Source: Nocardioidaceae bacterium (lineage in GTDB: Bacteria > Actinomycetota > Actinomycetes > Propionibacteriales > Nocardioidaceae). Taken from it: a stretch of 43,080 nt of DNA. Each line of letters starts with the position of its first letter. Positions within the stretch are counted from its first letter, which is position 1. This document shows, in pieces, positions 9,172 to 18,330 of the stretch. The notes beneath the pieces were generated by a model. The model was not told the origin of the DNA. It did no database searches and was given only the letters and a program-made list of their open reading frames with translations. The translations under genes and the position numbers were made by a program. The DNA lies in NCBI GenBank assembly GCA_029268205.1, contig JAJUGK010000004.1:1-43080 (forward strand). Reading direction: 5' to 3'.

Positions 9172-9708
9172 ATGACTGTGTTCCCCGCGCTCGACAGCGT
9201 TCCCTACGCCGAGGCACCCGAGCTCGTGGCGGCGCCCGTGCGCGCCGCACTGGCGGCCGACGGCGACCTCGCCGCCGCGGCACACGTCGTCGCGATCGAC
9301 CCCACGCTGGCCGACACGGCGGCGTTGACGGCCGCCTACGACCTGCCGGAAGCGGCCTCGGCCAACTGCGTGGTCGTGCTCGGGCGCCGTGGCGAGGAGG
9401 AGCGGCTCGCCGCCTGCGTCGCCCTGGCCGACAGCCGGGTCGACGTCAACCGGGCGGTACGCAAGCGGCTCGACGTGCGCAAGGCCTCCTTCGCCCCGCA
9501 GGAGCGGGCGGTCGGCGAGACCGGCATGGAGTACGGCGGCATCACCCCGGTCGGCGTACCGGCGACCTGGCCGGTGCTGGTCGACGAGCGCGTCGTCGCC
9601 CGTGACTGGGTCGTCCTCGGCAGCGGACTGCGGCGCTCCAAGCTGCTCCTGCCCGGAGCGCTCGTGGGCCGGCTGGCCGGCGCCGAGGTCGGCCCGTACG
9701 CCGCCTGA
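9172..9708 (+). CDS. YbaK/EbsC-type aminoacyl-tRNA deacylase family protein
   Basis: This family edits mischarged tRNAs by hydrolysing the aminoacyl ester. The 178-residue product shows NCVVVLGRRG, RVDVNRAVRKRLDVRKASFAP (the conserved region with the lysine used in prolyl-tRNA editing-like domains), TGMEYGGITPVG and a C-terminal VVLGSGLRRSKLLLP, all characteristic. The exact tRNA substrate cannot be read from sequence. The ATG at 9172 is used; an upstream ATG at 9154 is at the foot of the terminator stem and adds only six residues. The following GNAT gene starts eight bases after the stop, suggesting cotranscription. Confidence 0.88.
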   Translation: MTVFPALDSVPYAEAPELVAAPVRAALAADGDLAAAAHVVAIDPTLADTAALTAAYDLPEAASANCVVVLGRRGEEERLAACVALADSRVDVNRAVRKRLDVRKASFAPQERAVGETGMEYGGITPVGVPATWPVLVDERVVARDWVVLGSGLRRSKLLLPGALVGRLAGAEVGPYAA

Positions 9709-9716
9709 GCACGCCG

Positions 9717-10295
9717 ATGCAGGTCACCACCTGGACGCTGGAGCAGACCACGCGGCCCGCCACACCGCCCGGACCGCTGCCGGCGGACGTCCGGGTCGAC
9801 CGGGCGCTCCGGATCTCGCCGGAGTACGCGCGCTTCCTCTACGGCCTGGTCGGCGGGCCGTGGAGGTGGGTCGACCGCCTGGGCTGGGACCGGGCGCGCT
9901 GGGAGCAGGAGCTGACGGTGCCCGGCACCGAGCACCTGGTGGCCTACGGCGACGGTCAACCGCTCGGCTACGCGCACCTGCAGCCGCAGGTCCACGCGGC
10001 CGGTTCCCAGGTGGAGCTGCGCTACTTCGGGCTGGTCGAGACTGCGATCGGCCGCGGCCTGGGGCGCGCGCTGCTCGAGCGCGCCGTCGCCGCTGCCTGG
10101 ACGCTGCCGGAGCGCCATCACCTGCCACCGGTGCGGAGGGTCTGGCTGCACACCTGCTCGTTGGACGGCCCGTCAGCACTTGCCAACTACCGCGCCCGGG
10201 GCTTCGTCGTCCTCGACGAACGGGTCACCGACGAGGACGTGCCGAGCGCCCCGCTGGGCTCCTGGGTCTCGACCGGAGGGCCCGGCGCCGGCTGA
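9717..10295 (+). CDS. GNAT family N-acetyltransferase
   Basis: This protein of 192 residues has a clear GNAT core: EHLVAYGDGQPLGYAHL (beta strands 2-4), VELRYFGLV, then the acetyl-CoA loop GRGLGRALLERAV, and a C-terminal SALANYRARGFVVLDE. It resembles small-molecule or protein acetyltransferases of unknown target. It follows the YbaK gene by eight bases, so it probably belongs to the same transcript. It ends in a short GC-rich convergent region facing fadA5. Confidence 0.87.
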   Translation: MQVTTWTLEQTTRPATPPGPLPADVRVDRALRISPEYARFLYGLVGGPWRWVDRLGWDRARWEQELTVPGTEHLVAYGDGQPLGYAHLQPQVHAAGSQVELRYFGLVETAIGRGLGRALLERAVAAAWTLPERHHLPPVRRVWLHTCSLDGPSALANYRARGFVVLDERVTDEDVPSAPLGSWVSTGGPGAG

Positions 10296-10299
10296 CCGG

Positions 10300-10335
10300 G
10301 CCCGGCCGACCGGGGCCGACCGGGGCCGGCCGGGC
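10300..10335. terminator. GC-rich inverted repeat between convergent genes
   Basis: Arms 10300-10308 and 10327-10335 are a perfect 9-bp inverted repeat. The loop contains a tandem direct repeat of CCGACCGGGG (10306-10315, 10316-10325). Its position between the GNAT and fadA5 stops suggests a bidirectional terminator, but composition alone could generate it. Confidence 0.45.
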
Positions 10336-10341
10336 GGCCGC

Positions 10342-11646
<1,305 letters not shown>

Positions 11647-11658
11647 TCAGGATCAGCC

Positions 11659-11672
11659 TGGAACGCGTTCCA
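11659..11672. promoter_or_regulatory. KstR-type operator, cyp125-proximal
   Basis: TGGAACGCGTTCCA is a perfect 14-base palindrome with the AACnnGTT core, 46 bases before the cyp125 start codon. It is the second box in this region and probably controls cyp125. Confidence 0.78.
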
Positions 11673-11718
11673 CTTCCGGTGCGGACGCGTCCGGACTTCT
11701 CCTTCGAAAGGTGGCACT

Positions 11719-12963
11719 GTGACGATCAGCCCCCCGGTACCGGTCGGGTTCGACCCCACCGACCCCGATGTCAACGGGAAGGCGTTCCCGCACGACGAGT
11801 TCCGCGCGCTGCGCCAGAACGCGCCCATCCACTGGGTCGACCAGAGCGCCACGCCCGAGGCGTACGCCGGGCAGGCCGGTCCTCCCGGCTACTGGGCGCT
11901 GAGCCGGCACCAGGAGGTGCGTGACGTCTCGAAGAACAACGACGACTGGACCACGCACGAGAACGGCGTGATCATCCGGTTCGCGCCCGACATGACGCGC
12001 GACCAGGTCGAGGTCCAGCGCGCGATGCTGATCAACAACGACCCGCCGGACCACACCAAGATGCGCGGCATCGTCTCGCGCGGTTTCACCCCGCGGGCGA
12101 TCGGCGCCATGCACGACCTGCTGCGCGAGCGGGCCTACAGCATCGTCGAGGCGGCGAAGCAGAGCGGCAGCGGTGACTTCGTCGAGCAGGTGGCCGCCGA
12201 GCTGCCGCTGCAGGCGATCGCCGACCTGCTCGGGGTGCCCCAGGAGGACCGCAGGAAGCTGTTCGACTGGTCCAACCAGATGATGGCCTACGACGACCCC
12301 GAGTACGACATCGACCCGGCCGTCGCGTCGATGGAGATCCTGGCCTACTTCGACCAGATCGCGAACGACCGCCGCGAGAACCCGCGCGACGACATCGTGA
12401 CGAAGCTGATCAACGTCGGGGCCGACGACGACCACGGCGCGCTGACCAACGACGAGTTCGGGTTCTTCGTGATCCTGCTGACCGTGGCCGGCAACGAGAC
12501 CACGCGCAACGCGATCTCGCAGGGCATGCACGCCTTCTTCCAGCACCCCGACCAGTGGGAGCTGTGGAAGCGCGAGCGTCCGGACTCGATGGTCGACGAG
12601 GTGATCCGGTGGGCCACGCCGGTGACGGTGTTCCAGCGCACCGCCAAGCGCGACTGCGAGGTCGCGGGCCAGCAGGTGAAGGAGGGGGAGCGGGTCGGGC
12701 TGTTCTATGCCTCGGCCAACTTCGATGACGCGGTCTTCGAGGACCCGTTCACCTTCGACATCACCCGCAACCCGAACCCGCACGTGGCGTTCGGCGGGCA
12801 CGGGGCGCACTACTGCATCGGCGCCAACCTGGCGCGGATGGAGGTCAAGCTCATCTTCGATGCGCTCGCCGACCTCTGCCCCGACATCGAGCAGCTCTCC
12901 GAGCCGCGCCGGCTGCGCTCCGGTTGGCTCAACGCCGTCAAGGAGATGCAGGTCCGCTACTGA
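11719..12963 (+). CDS. cyp125: Steroid C26-monooxygenase CYP125
   Basis: CYP125 hydroxylates and further oxidises the terminal methyl (C26/C27) of cholesterol or cholestenone, the first side-chain step. The 414-residue protein has the I-helix AGNETTRN, the ExxR motif (EVIR), and the heme-binding loop FGGHGAHYCIGANLAR with the proximal ligand Cys366. It matches CYP125A1 along its length (PRAIGAMHDLLRERA-like, SGDFVEQV, LPLQAIADLLGVPQEDR, LRSGWLN). GTG at 11719 is chosen because AAAGGTGG lies just upstream. It needs a ferredoxin and reductase, neither of which is adjacent. It is divergent from fadA5 under two KstR-type boxes. A perfect hairpin follows. Confidence 0.96.
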   Translation: MTISPPVPVGFDPTDPDVNGKAFPHDEFRALRQNAPIHWVDQSATPEAYAGQAGPPGYWALSRHQEVRDVSKNNDDWTTHENGVIIRFAPDMTRDQVEVQRAMLINNDPPDHTKMRGIVSRGFTPRAIGAMHDLLRERAYSIVEAAKQSGSGDFVEQVAAELPLQAIADLLGVPQEDRRKLFDWSNQMMAYDDPEYDIDPAVASMEILAYFDQIANDRRENPRDDIVTKLINVGADDDHGALTNDEFGFFVILLTVAGNETTRNAISQGMHAFFQHPDQWELWKRERPDSMVDEVIRWATPVTVFQRTAKRDCEVAGQQVKEGERVGLFYASANFDDAVFEDPFTFDITRNPNPHVAFGGHGAHYCIGANLARMEVKLIFDALADLCPDIEQLSEPRRLRSGWLNAVKEMQVRY

Positions 12964-12981
12964 CCCGCACCCGCGCGTACG

Positions 12982-13014
12982 CCGGCCCGTTCCCCCGCCC
13001 GGGGAACGGGCCGG
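12982..13014. terminator. Hairpin terminator between cyp125 and map
   Basis: This is a perfect 14-bp inverted repeat, 12982-12995 and 13001-13014, with a five-base loop. It lies between two convergent genes, so it can act in both directions. No U-tract. Confidence 0.8.
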
Positions 13015-13043
13015 TGGCGTTTCGCCGCCGGTGGGTCGGGCGG

Positions 13044-13805
13044 TCACGCGGTCAGGACGAGCGGTCCGTCCTCGGTGATCGCGACCGTGTGCTCGCTGTG
13101 GGCGCCACGGGACCCGTCGGCGCTGCGCAGCGTCCATCCGTCGGGGTCCATCACGAGCTCGTCGGTGGTGTGCAGGAACCACGGCTCGATGGCCAGCACC
13201 AGGCCGGGCTGCAATCGCAGGCCCCGGCCGCGCCGGCCGTCGTTGGGCACGTGCGGGTCCTCGTGCATGGTGCGGCCGACACCGTGTCCGCCGAACTGCA
13301 GGTTGACCCGGAGTCCGGCCTCGCGCGCGACGTCGCCGATGGCGGCGGAGATATCGCCGATGCGGTTGCCCGGGCGTGCCCGGTCGATCGCGGCGTCGAG
13401 GGCGCGGCGGGTGGTGGCGATGAGCGCCTCGTCCTCCGCTCGGGGCGTCCCGACGATCAGGCTGGTCGCGGCGTCGGCGACCCAGCCGTCCACGGCGCAG
13501 GCGAAGTCGAGGGTGAGCAGGTCGCCGTCCTGCAGCCGGTAGGAGCGCGGGAGGCCGTGCAGGACGGCGTCGTTGACCGAGGTGCACAGCACCTTGCCGA
13601 ACGGCATCGCGCCGAACGACGGGTGGTAGTCGATGTAGCACGACGTTGCACCGCGATCGCGGATCATGCGGTGGGCGAGGGCATCGAGTTCGAGCAGGTC
13701 GACCCCCACGTCGGCCGCGGCCGAGACGGTGTCGAGCACCTCCCGCACGAACGCACCGGCCGCGCGCATCTCCTCGATCTGGGCGGGGGTTCTGAGCTCG
13801 ACCAT
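13044..13805 (-). CDS. map: Type I methionine aminopeptidase
   Basis: This enzyme removes the N-terminal methionine from nascent proteins. The 253-residue product has all five metal ligands in the expected places: Asp in LLTLDFACAV, Asp in VADAATS, His in GGHGVGR, Glu in AIEPW and Glu in HSEHTVA. There is no N-terminal zinc-finger extension. TAGGCT (minus strand, 13813-13818) ends seven bases before the ATG and there is no ribosome binding site, so it is probably leaderless. It is a housekeeping gene sitting inside the sterol island, with no evident functional link to it. Actinobacteria often carry two map genes, so this may be a second copy. Confidence 0.95.
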   Translation of the reverse strand: MVELRTPAQIEEMRAAGAFVREVLDTVSAAADVGVDLLELDALAHRMIRDRGATSCYIDYHPSFGAMPFGKVLCTSVNDAVLHGLPRSYRLQDGDLLTLDFACAVDGWVADAATSLIVGTPRAEDEALIATTRRALDAAIDRARPGNRIGDISAAIGDVAREAGLRVNLQFGGHGVGRTMHEDPHVPNDGRRGRGLRLQPGLVLAIEPWFLHTTDELVMDPDGWTLRSADGSRGAHSEHTVAITEDGPLVLTA

Positions 13806-13812
13806 GCCGGCG

Positions 13813-13818
13813 AGCCTA
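13813..13818 (-). promoter_or_regulatory. Putative -10 element of map, leaderless layout
   Basis: TAGGCT on the minus strand is seven bases before the ATG at 13805. It is the same hexamer as at uvrC and secG. Confidence 0.5.
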
Positions 13819-13868
13819 ACGGCCGGCCGCCCACGGGTCGGGGCGGCCGGCCGGCAGTGCGGAACGGA

Positions 13869-15032
13869 TCAGTGGGAGGGCTTGTCGGACCCGACGACCC
13901 ACATCGCGAAGAACTGCGAGCCGCCGCCGTATGCATGCCCGAGGGTGCGCCGCGCGCCGTCGATCTGGTGCTCGCCGGCCAGGCCGCGCACCTGCAGCGC
14001 CGCCTCGGCGAAGCGGAGCATGCCGGAGGCGCCGATCGGGTTGGACGACAGCACGCCGCCGGAGCTGTTGACCGGGATCTCGCCGTCCATCGCCGTGGCG
14101 CCGGACTCGGTGAGCTTCCAGCCCTCGCCGGACTCGGCGAAGCCGAGGGACTCCAGCCACATCGGCTCGAACCACGAGAACGGCACGTAGATCTCGGCCG
14201 CGTCGATCTCGCGCCGCGGGTCGGTGATCCCCGCCTGCTTCCACAGGTACGCCGCGGCGTCGCGCGAGGCCTGGGGGTTCACCTGGTCCCGCTCGGCGGC
14301 CGAGGTGGCCTCCGAGCGCATGACGGTGCCGTGCACCCACGCCGGATTGGGCGACGACGCGGCGGTCGCCTCGTCGACGATCACCATGGCGCAGGCGCCG
14401 TCGGAGGAGGGGCAGGTCTCGTCGTACCGGATCGGGTCCCACAGCACCTGCGAGGCCAGCACGGACTCGACGGTGGTGTCGGGATTGCGCAGATGGGCGT
14501 AGGGGTTCTTCAGGGCGTTGGTGCGGTCCTTGGCCGCGACGATCGCGCCGATGTGCTCGGGCGCCCCGGAGCGGCGGATGTAGGAGCGCACGTGCGGGGC
14601 GAAGTAGCCGCCGGCGCCGGCGTGCACCGGCATGCTGAAGGGCACGGGCACCGACAGCGCCCACATCGCGTTGGACTCCGACTGCTTCTCGTAGGCCACC
14701 GTCAGCACCTTGCGGTGCACCCCGGACTGGACCAGCGACGCGGCGACGATGGAGGTCGAGCCGCCCACCGACCCGGCGGTGTGCACCCGCAGCAGCGGCT
14801 TGCCGGCGGCGCCCAGGGACTCGGCCAGGAACAACTCGGGCATCATCACGCCCTCGAACAGGTCCGGCGCCTTGCCGACGACGATCGCGTCGATGTCGTC
14901 GAGGGTCATGCCGGCGTCCTCGAGCGCGCGGTCGATGGCCTCACGGCACAGGCCCGCCATCGAGACGTCCTCGCGCTTGGCGCGGTGGTGGGTCTGGCCG
15001 ATCCCGATCACGGCCGCGGGCTGCTTGGTCAT
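13869..15032 (-). CDS. ltp3: Ltp3-like thiolase-fold steroid aldol lyase subunit
   Basis: This is a lipid-transfer-protein/thiolase-fold enzyme of 387 residues, similar to Rv3523/Ltp3. Ltp3 and Ltp4 are known in Rhodococcus rhodochrous to be needed for degrading C24-branched sterol side chains. The position of the thiolase nucleophile reads HTAGSVGG, without cysteine, as in retro-aldolases of the Ltp2 type. A tyrosine is kept in the C-terminal GHAYGGG motif, where Ltp2-type lyases have a catalytic Tyr. The start at 15032 is chosen because its ATG overlaps the ltp4 stop (ATGA) and GGAGGG precedes it; a longer frame from 15068 has no such support. It is last in the DUF35-ltp4-ltp3 operon, the same order as Rv3521-Rv3523. 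Confidence 0.88.
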   Translation of the reverse strand: MTKQPAAVIGIGQTHHRAKREDVSMAGLCREAIDRALEDAGMTLDDIDAIVVGKAPDLFEGVMMPELFLAESLGAAGKPLLRVHTAGSVGGSTSIVAASLVQSGVHRKVLTVAYEKQSESNAMWALSVPVPFSMPVHAGAGGYFAPHVRSYIRRSGAPEHIGAIVAAKDRTNALKNPYAHLRNPDTTVESVLASQVLWDPIRYDETCPSSDGACAMVIVDEATAASSPNPAWVHGTVMRSEATSAAERDQVNPQASRDAAAYLWKQAGITDPRREIDAAEIYVPFSWFEPMWLESLGFAESGEGWKLTESGATAMDGEIPVNSSGGVLSSNPIGASGMLRFAEAALQVRGLAGEHQIDGARRTLGHAYGGGSQFFAMWVVGSDKPSH

Positions 15033-16096
15033 CGAGACCCTCCGTTGGTCGAGGCATCCATCACACACACGAGGTTCTGCTGCAGGGCCGGTCCGCTGGT
15101 CGCATGGCCCAGGGTCCGGGAGGCGGTGCCGTCCCAGATCCGGCGGGCCGCCTCGCCGACGCGGATGCCGCCGGCGGAGAAGAGCGGGTTCCCGACCAGC
15201 GCGCCGCCGGAGGGGTTGACGCGGACGTCGTCACCGAGGCCGAGCTCGCGCCGCAGCACCAGCTCCTGGTGGCTGAACGGCGCATGCAGCTCGGCGACCT
15301 CGACGCCCGCGGTCCCGGCGGCGACCGCTGCCCGCTGCGCCGACGGGGCCCGGGTCAGGTCGCGGGTGCCCATGCTCATCGGGTCGATCGAGTGGGCGAT
15401 GCCGGTGATCCACGCGGGTCGCTCCCGGACCTCGCGGGCCCGGTCGCCGGCGGCCAGCACGATCGCCGCCGCGCCGTCGGTGACCGGCGCGCAGTCGTGC
15501 TTGCGCAGCGGGTCGGCGTACATCGGCCGGGCGAGCAGCTCCTCGACCGAGGAGCCGCCGCGGCGCAGGGCGTGCTCGTTGTCCTCGGCGTCGGTCAGCG
15601 ACCGCTGCGCCACCTCGGCCATGGCCCGCTCGTCCCAGGCGCCGGCGTCGATGCCCGCGCGGGCCTGGAGGCCGGCGAGGGACACGGTGTCGGGCCACAG
15701 CGGCGTCATCGTGTACGGGTCCAGCTGCAGGGCGAGGGTGCGGCGGAGCTGCCCGGCCGAGCTCTTGCCGAAGGCGTAGACCAGCGCGGTGTCGACCTCG
15801 CCGGTCTGGATCTTCACCCAGGCCTCGTACATCGCCCAGGCGAGGTCCATCTCGACGTGGGACTCGTTGACCGGCGGCATCACGCCGATCGCGTCGACCG
15901 CCTGGACGAACGAGAACGACCGACCGGCGAGGTAGTCGGAGGACCCCGAGCACCAGAAGCCGATGTCCTGTCGGGTCCACCCGGTCTGCTCGTAGCACTC
16001 GGCGAACAACGGGACCAGCAGCTCCACGCAGGTGGGCGACCCGTCGAACTCTTCCATCTGTCGCTGGGCGAACCCGACGACGGCAACGTCTCTCAC
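15029..16096 (-). CDS. ltp4: Ltp4-like thiolase-fold steroid aldol lyase subunit
   Basis: This is a thiolase-like protein of 355 residues corresponding to Rv3522/Ltp4. The thiolase fold shows in DGAAAIVLA, VNPSGGALVGNPLFSAGGIR and SRTLGHATSG. The nucleophilic Cys is absent (the region reads EMDLAWAMYEAW), and the C-terminal motif has Thr where Ltp3 has Tyr, so Ltp4 may be the less catalytic partner or act on a different thioester. GTG start with AGGAGA upstream. It overlaps ltp3 by four bases and follows the DUF35 gene by 52 bases. The inferred role is side-chain cleavage of C24-branched sterols such as sitosterol, together with Ltp3 and the DUF35 protein. Confidence 0.86.
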   Translation of the reverse strand: MRDVAVVGFAQRQMEEFDGSPTCVELLVPLFAECYEQTGWTRQDIGFWCSGSSDYLAGRSFSFVQAVDAIGVMPPVNESHVEMDLAWAMYEAWVKIQTGEVDTALVYAFGKSSAGQLRRTLALQLDPYTMTPLWPDTVSLAGLQARAGIDAGAWDERAMAEVAQRSLTDAEDNEHALRRGGSSVEELLARPMYADPLRKHDCAPVTDGAAAIVLAAGDRAREVRERPAWITGIAHSIDPMSMGTRDLTRAPSAQRAAVAAGTAGVEVAELHAPFSHQELVLRRELGLGDDVRVNPSGGALVGNPLFSAGGIRVGEAARRIWDGTASRTLGHATSGPALQQNLVCVMDASTNGGSR

Positions 16097-16148
16097 TAGT
16101 TCTCCTGGTTGATCGAAGCGACCCTGGTCGATCGAGCTCGTCGAGATC

Positions 16149-17111
16149 TCAGAGGTGGTGCTTGTAGGTGTCGTAGTCCGCGTCCGGCTCGCCGGTGGGC
16201 GCGAAGTGGCTGATGTTCTCGATGGTCGTGCCCCACTCCTCGCGCGGCTTCCAGACCGCCTTGACCCGCATGCCCATGCGGACCTCCTCGGCGGGGATGT
16301 CGAGGATCAGGTGCAGGAAGGCGATGTCGGCGCCGTCGAGCAGGACGTAGGCCGAGACGTAGGGGGGCGTGATCTTCTGGCCCAGGAACGGGACGTTGAC
16401 CACGCAGAATGTGGTGACGGTCCCGGTGTCGGAGAGCTCGACCTCCTCGGCGGTCGGGGTGCCGTCCGCCGGGCACGCACTGCGCGGGGGCACGTACACC
16501 TTGCCGCACTCCGGGCACCGCTGACCGACGATGCGACCGTCGGCCAGGGCGCGGTAGAACGACGACTCCTCCGGGGAGGCGGCGTAGACGTAGTCCACCG
16601 AGACCGGCGTGACGATGCCGGTGACCGGGTCGACCTCGGTGTCACCCGGGCTGAAGGCCCCCTCCGCCTCGCCGGGCGCGAGGGGCTCCACCCCCGCGAT
16701 GTCGGTGAGGTGGCCGGTGCGCTCCTGCGCCCACCGCACCCGGACGCGCATGCCGGTGCGGACCTCGTCGGGCGAGGCCACGTCGAGCGCGTGCAGCATC
16801 GGCGCGGTGGTGCCGTCGAACCGGACGAGCACGAAGGCGAAGGGCTGGTCGAACGGCTGGCCGTCGACCGGCTCGGGCACCCAGGTCCACGACGTCACCG
16901 TGCCGACGGGCGAGACCTCCACGAGGTCCGTCACGGGCCGGTGGGTGACCGGGTCGTACTCCGGCGGGGGGAGCACGACCGAGCCGTCGGACAGCGTGGC
17001 GGCGAGCAGACGGCCGTCGCGCAGGCCGCCGAAGAACCGGCCGAGAACTGGACCTGTGGACCGGGTGTAGTCGAAAGCGACGGTCACCGGCGCGGAGAGG
17101 GTGCGGGACAT
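16149..17111 (-). CDS. Tandem OB-fold DUF35 protein, partner of Ltp3/Ltp4 (Rv3521-like)
   Basis: This 320-residue protein holds two OB-fold halves (VTSWTWVPEP to GMRVRVRW and VTTFCVVNV to GMRVKAVW). The second is preceded by a zinc-ribbon-like segment, CPECG then SACPADG. Only three of the usual four ribbon cysteines remain; the fourth position is Asp or Gly. DUF35 proteins such as ChsH2 form complexes with thiolase-fold Ltp2 and help bind the acyl-CoA. The synteny with Rv3521-ltp4-ltp3 supports a scaffold or CoA-binding role here. The ATG at 17111 is preferred because an upstream one at 17129 lies inside the operator. No clear ribosome binding site is seen. Confidence 0.85.
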   Translation of the reverse strand: MSRTLSAPVTVAFDYTRSTGPVLGRFFGGLRDGRLLAATLSDGSVVLPPPEYDPVTHRPVTDLVEVSPVGTVTSWTWVPEPVDGQPFDQPFAFVLVRFDGTTAPMLHALDVASPDEVRTGMRVRVRWAQERTGHLTDIAGVEPLAPGEAEGAFSPGDTEVDPVTGIVTPVSVDYVYAASPEESSFYRALADGRIVGQRCPECGKVYVPPRSACPADGTPTAEEVELSDTGTVTTFCVVNVPFLGQKITPPYVSAYVLLDGADIAFLHLILDIPAEEVRMGMRVKAVWKPREEWGTTIENISHFAPTGEPDADYDTYKHHL

Positions 17112-17121
17112 GGTTCGGAAG

Positions 17122-17135
17122 TGAAACACGTTCTA
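17122..17135. promoter_or_regulatory. KstR-type operator between the ltp operon and the LLM gene
   Basis: TGAAACACGTTCTA has the AACnnGTT core. It abuts TAGAAT (17134-17139), a good -10 for the plus-strand gene, so repressor binding would block that promoter and the divergent ltp operon. Confidence 0.78.
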
Positions 17136-17139
17136 GAAT
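17134..17139 (+). promoter_or_regulatory. Putative -10 element of the LLM gene
   Basis: TAGAAT overlaps the end of the KstR-type box by two bases. The predicted leader is about 90 bases and includes a hairpin just before the ribosome binding site. Confidence 0.5.
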
Positions 17140-17194
17140 CCCGCACAAGAACCGGTCCCACTGACCTGTACTTCCTCTAGGGTCGGGGCGAACC

Positions 17195-17213
17195 GGCCGA
17201 CGACCCGTCGGCC
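17195..17213 (+). repeat. Leader hairpin upstream of the LLM gene
   Basis: GGCCGACG and CGTCGGCC are perfect 8-bp arms with a three-base loop, ending about ten bases before the GAGGAG ribosome binding site (17224-17229). It may affect translation or mRNA stability; function unproven. Confidence 0.45.
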
Positions 17214-17233
17214 CCGATGAGGCGAGGAGACCC

Positions 17234-18280
17234 ATGAAGCTGGGCCTGCAACTCGGATACTGGGGCGCACAGCCCCCCGCCAACGCCGGCGATCTGGTCG
17301 CCGCCGCCGAGGAGTCCGGCTTCGACGCCGTCTTCACCGCCGAGGCCTGGGGATCCGACGCGTTCACCCCGCTGGCCTGGTGGGGCCGTGACACCAGCCG
17401 GCTGCGGCTGGGCACGAGCATCGTGCAGATGTCGGGCCGTACGCCGACCTCGATCGCCATGCACGCGCTGACCCTGGATCACCTCAGCAACGGCCGGGTC
17501 ATCCTCGGCATGGGCGTCTCCGGCCCCCAGGTCGTCGAGGGGTGGTACGGCCAGCCGTTCGCCAAGCCGCTCGCCCGCACCCGCGAGGTGGTCTCGATCA
17601 TCCGCAAGGTGCTCGCGCGCGAGGCGCCGGTGACCAACGACGGCCCGCACTACCCGCTGCCGTACGCGGGCGAGGGGAGCGTCGGCCTCGGCAAGCCGCT
17701 GAAGCCGATCGTCCATCCGCTCCGCGCCGACCTGCCGATCTGGCTGGGCGCCGAGGGCCCGAAGAACGTCGCGCAGACCGCCGAGATCGCCGACGGCTGG
17801 ATCCCGATCTTCTACACCCCGAAGTCCGCCGGGATGTACCAACCCTGGCTCGACGAGGGGTTCGCGCGCCCGGGTGCGCGGCGGACCCGCGAGGACTTCG
17901 AGATCGCCGCGACCTGCCACCTGGAGATCACCGCCGACGACGGTCCGGCGAAGCAGGCCGTGATCGACGGCCTCAAGCCGGTGCTCGCCCTCTACATGGG
18001 CGGGATGGGCGCCAAGGACCAGAACTTCCACAAGCAGGTCTTCGAGCGGATGGGGTACGCCGAGCTGGCCCAGCAGGTGCAGGAGCTCTACCTCGCCGGC
18101 GAGAAGGACCGGGCGACGGAGCTGATCCCCGACGAGCTGGTCGACGACATGCACATCATCGGCAGCGCGGGGGCGGTCAAGGAGCGCGTCGCGCAGTGGC
18201 AGGAGACCGGGGTGACCACGCTGCTGCTCAGCTTCCGCGACGCCGACGAGCTGCGCCGCACCGCCGACCTGCTCGCCTAG
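17234..18280 (+). CDS. LLM-class flavin/F420-dependent oxidoreductase (Rv3520c-like)
   Basis: This is a luciferase-like TIM-barrel oxidoreductase of 348 residues. It has GLQLGYWG at the N-terminus, AEAWGSDAF, LGTSIVQMSGRTP, LDHLSNGRVILGMGVSGPQ and a C-terminal IIGSAGAVKERV. These match the F420-type LLM proteins of mycobacterial sterol clusters, and its place divergent from the DUF35-ltp4-ltp3 operon matches Rv3520c. Cofactor F420 is likely but FMN cannot be excluded. The reaction in sterol breakdown is not established. The start has GAGGAG eight bases upstream. Convergent with echA19. Confidence 0.87.
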   Translation: MKLGLQLGYWGAQPPANAGDLVAAAEESGFDAVFTAEAWGSDAFTPLAWWGRDTSRLRLGTSIVQMSGRTPTSIAMHALTLDHLSNGRVILGMGVSGPQVVEGWYGQPFAKPLARTREVVSIIRKVLAREAPVTNDGPHYPLPYAGEGSVGLGKPLKPIVHPLRADLPIWLGAEGPKNVAQTAEIADGWIPIFYTPKSAGMYQPWLDEGFARPGARRTREDFEIAATCHLEITADDGPAKQAVIDGLKPVLALYMGGMGAKDQNFHKQVFERMGYAELAQQVQELYLAGEKDRATELIPDELVDDMHIIGSAGAVKERVAQWQETGVTTLLLSFRDADELRRTADLLA

Positions 18281-18282
18281 CG

Positions 18283-18328
18283 GGCCGGCGGATCCGGCCG
18301 GCCCGGTCCAGGCCGGCCCGCCGGCCGG
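18283..18328. terminator. GC-rich hairpin region between convergent LLM and echA19 genes
   Basis: The 50-base gap contains nested GGCCGG/CCGGCC repeats. The outer arms GGCCGGCGG (18283-18291) and CCGCCGGCC can pair. Likely a bidirectional terminator, though several alternative foldings exist. Confidence 0.5.
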
Positions 18329-18330
18329 GC

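Noticed and set aside
10306-10325. Tandem CCGACCGGGG repeat as a mobile-element or CRISPR trace
   Set aside because: Only two short copies in very GC-rich sequence; better seen as part of a terminator-like hairpin.
11653-13641. 662-codon minus-strand frame opposite cyp125
   Set aside because: Antisense shadow of cyp125 and an out-of-frame reading of map.
12924-15779. 951-codon plus-strand frame across map, ltp3 and ltp4
   Set aside because: Antisense to three well-supported genes, with low-complexity composition and no domain.
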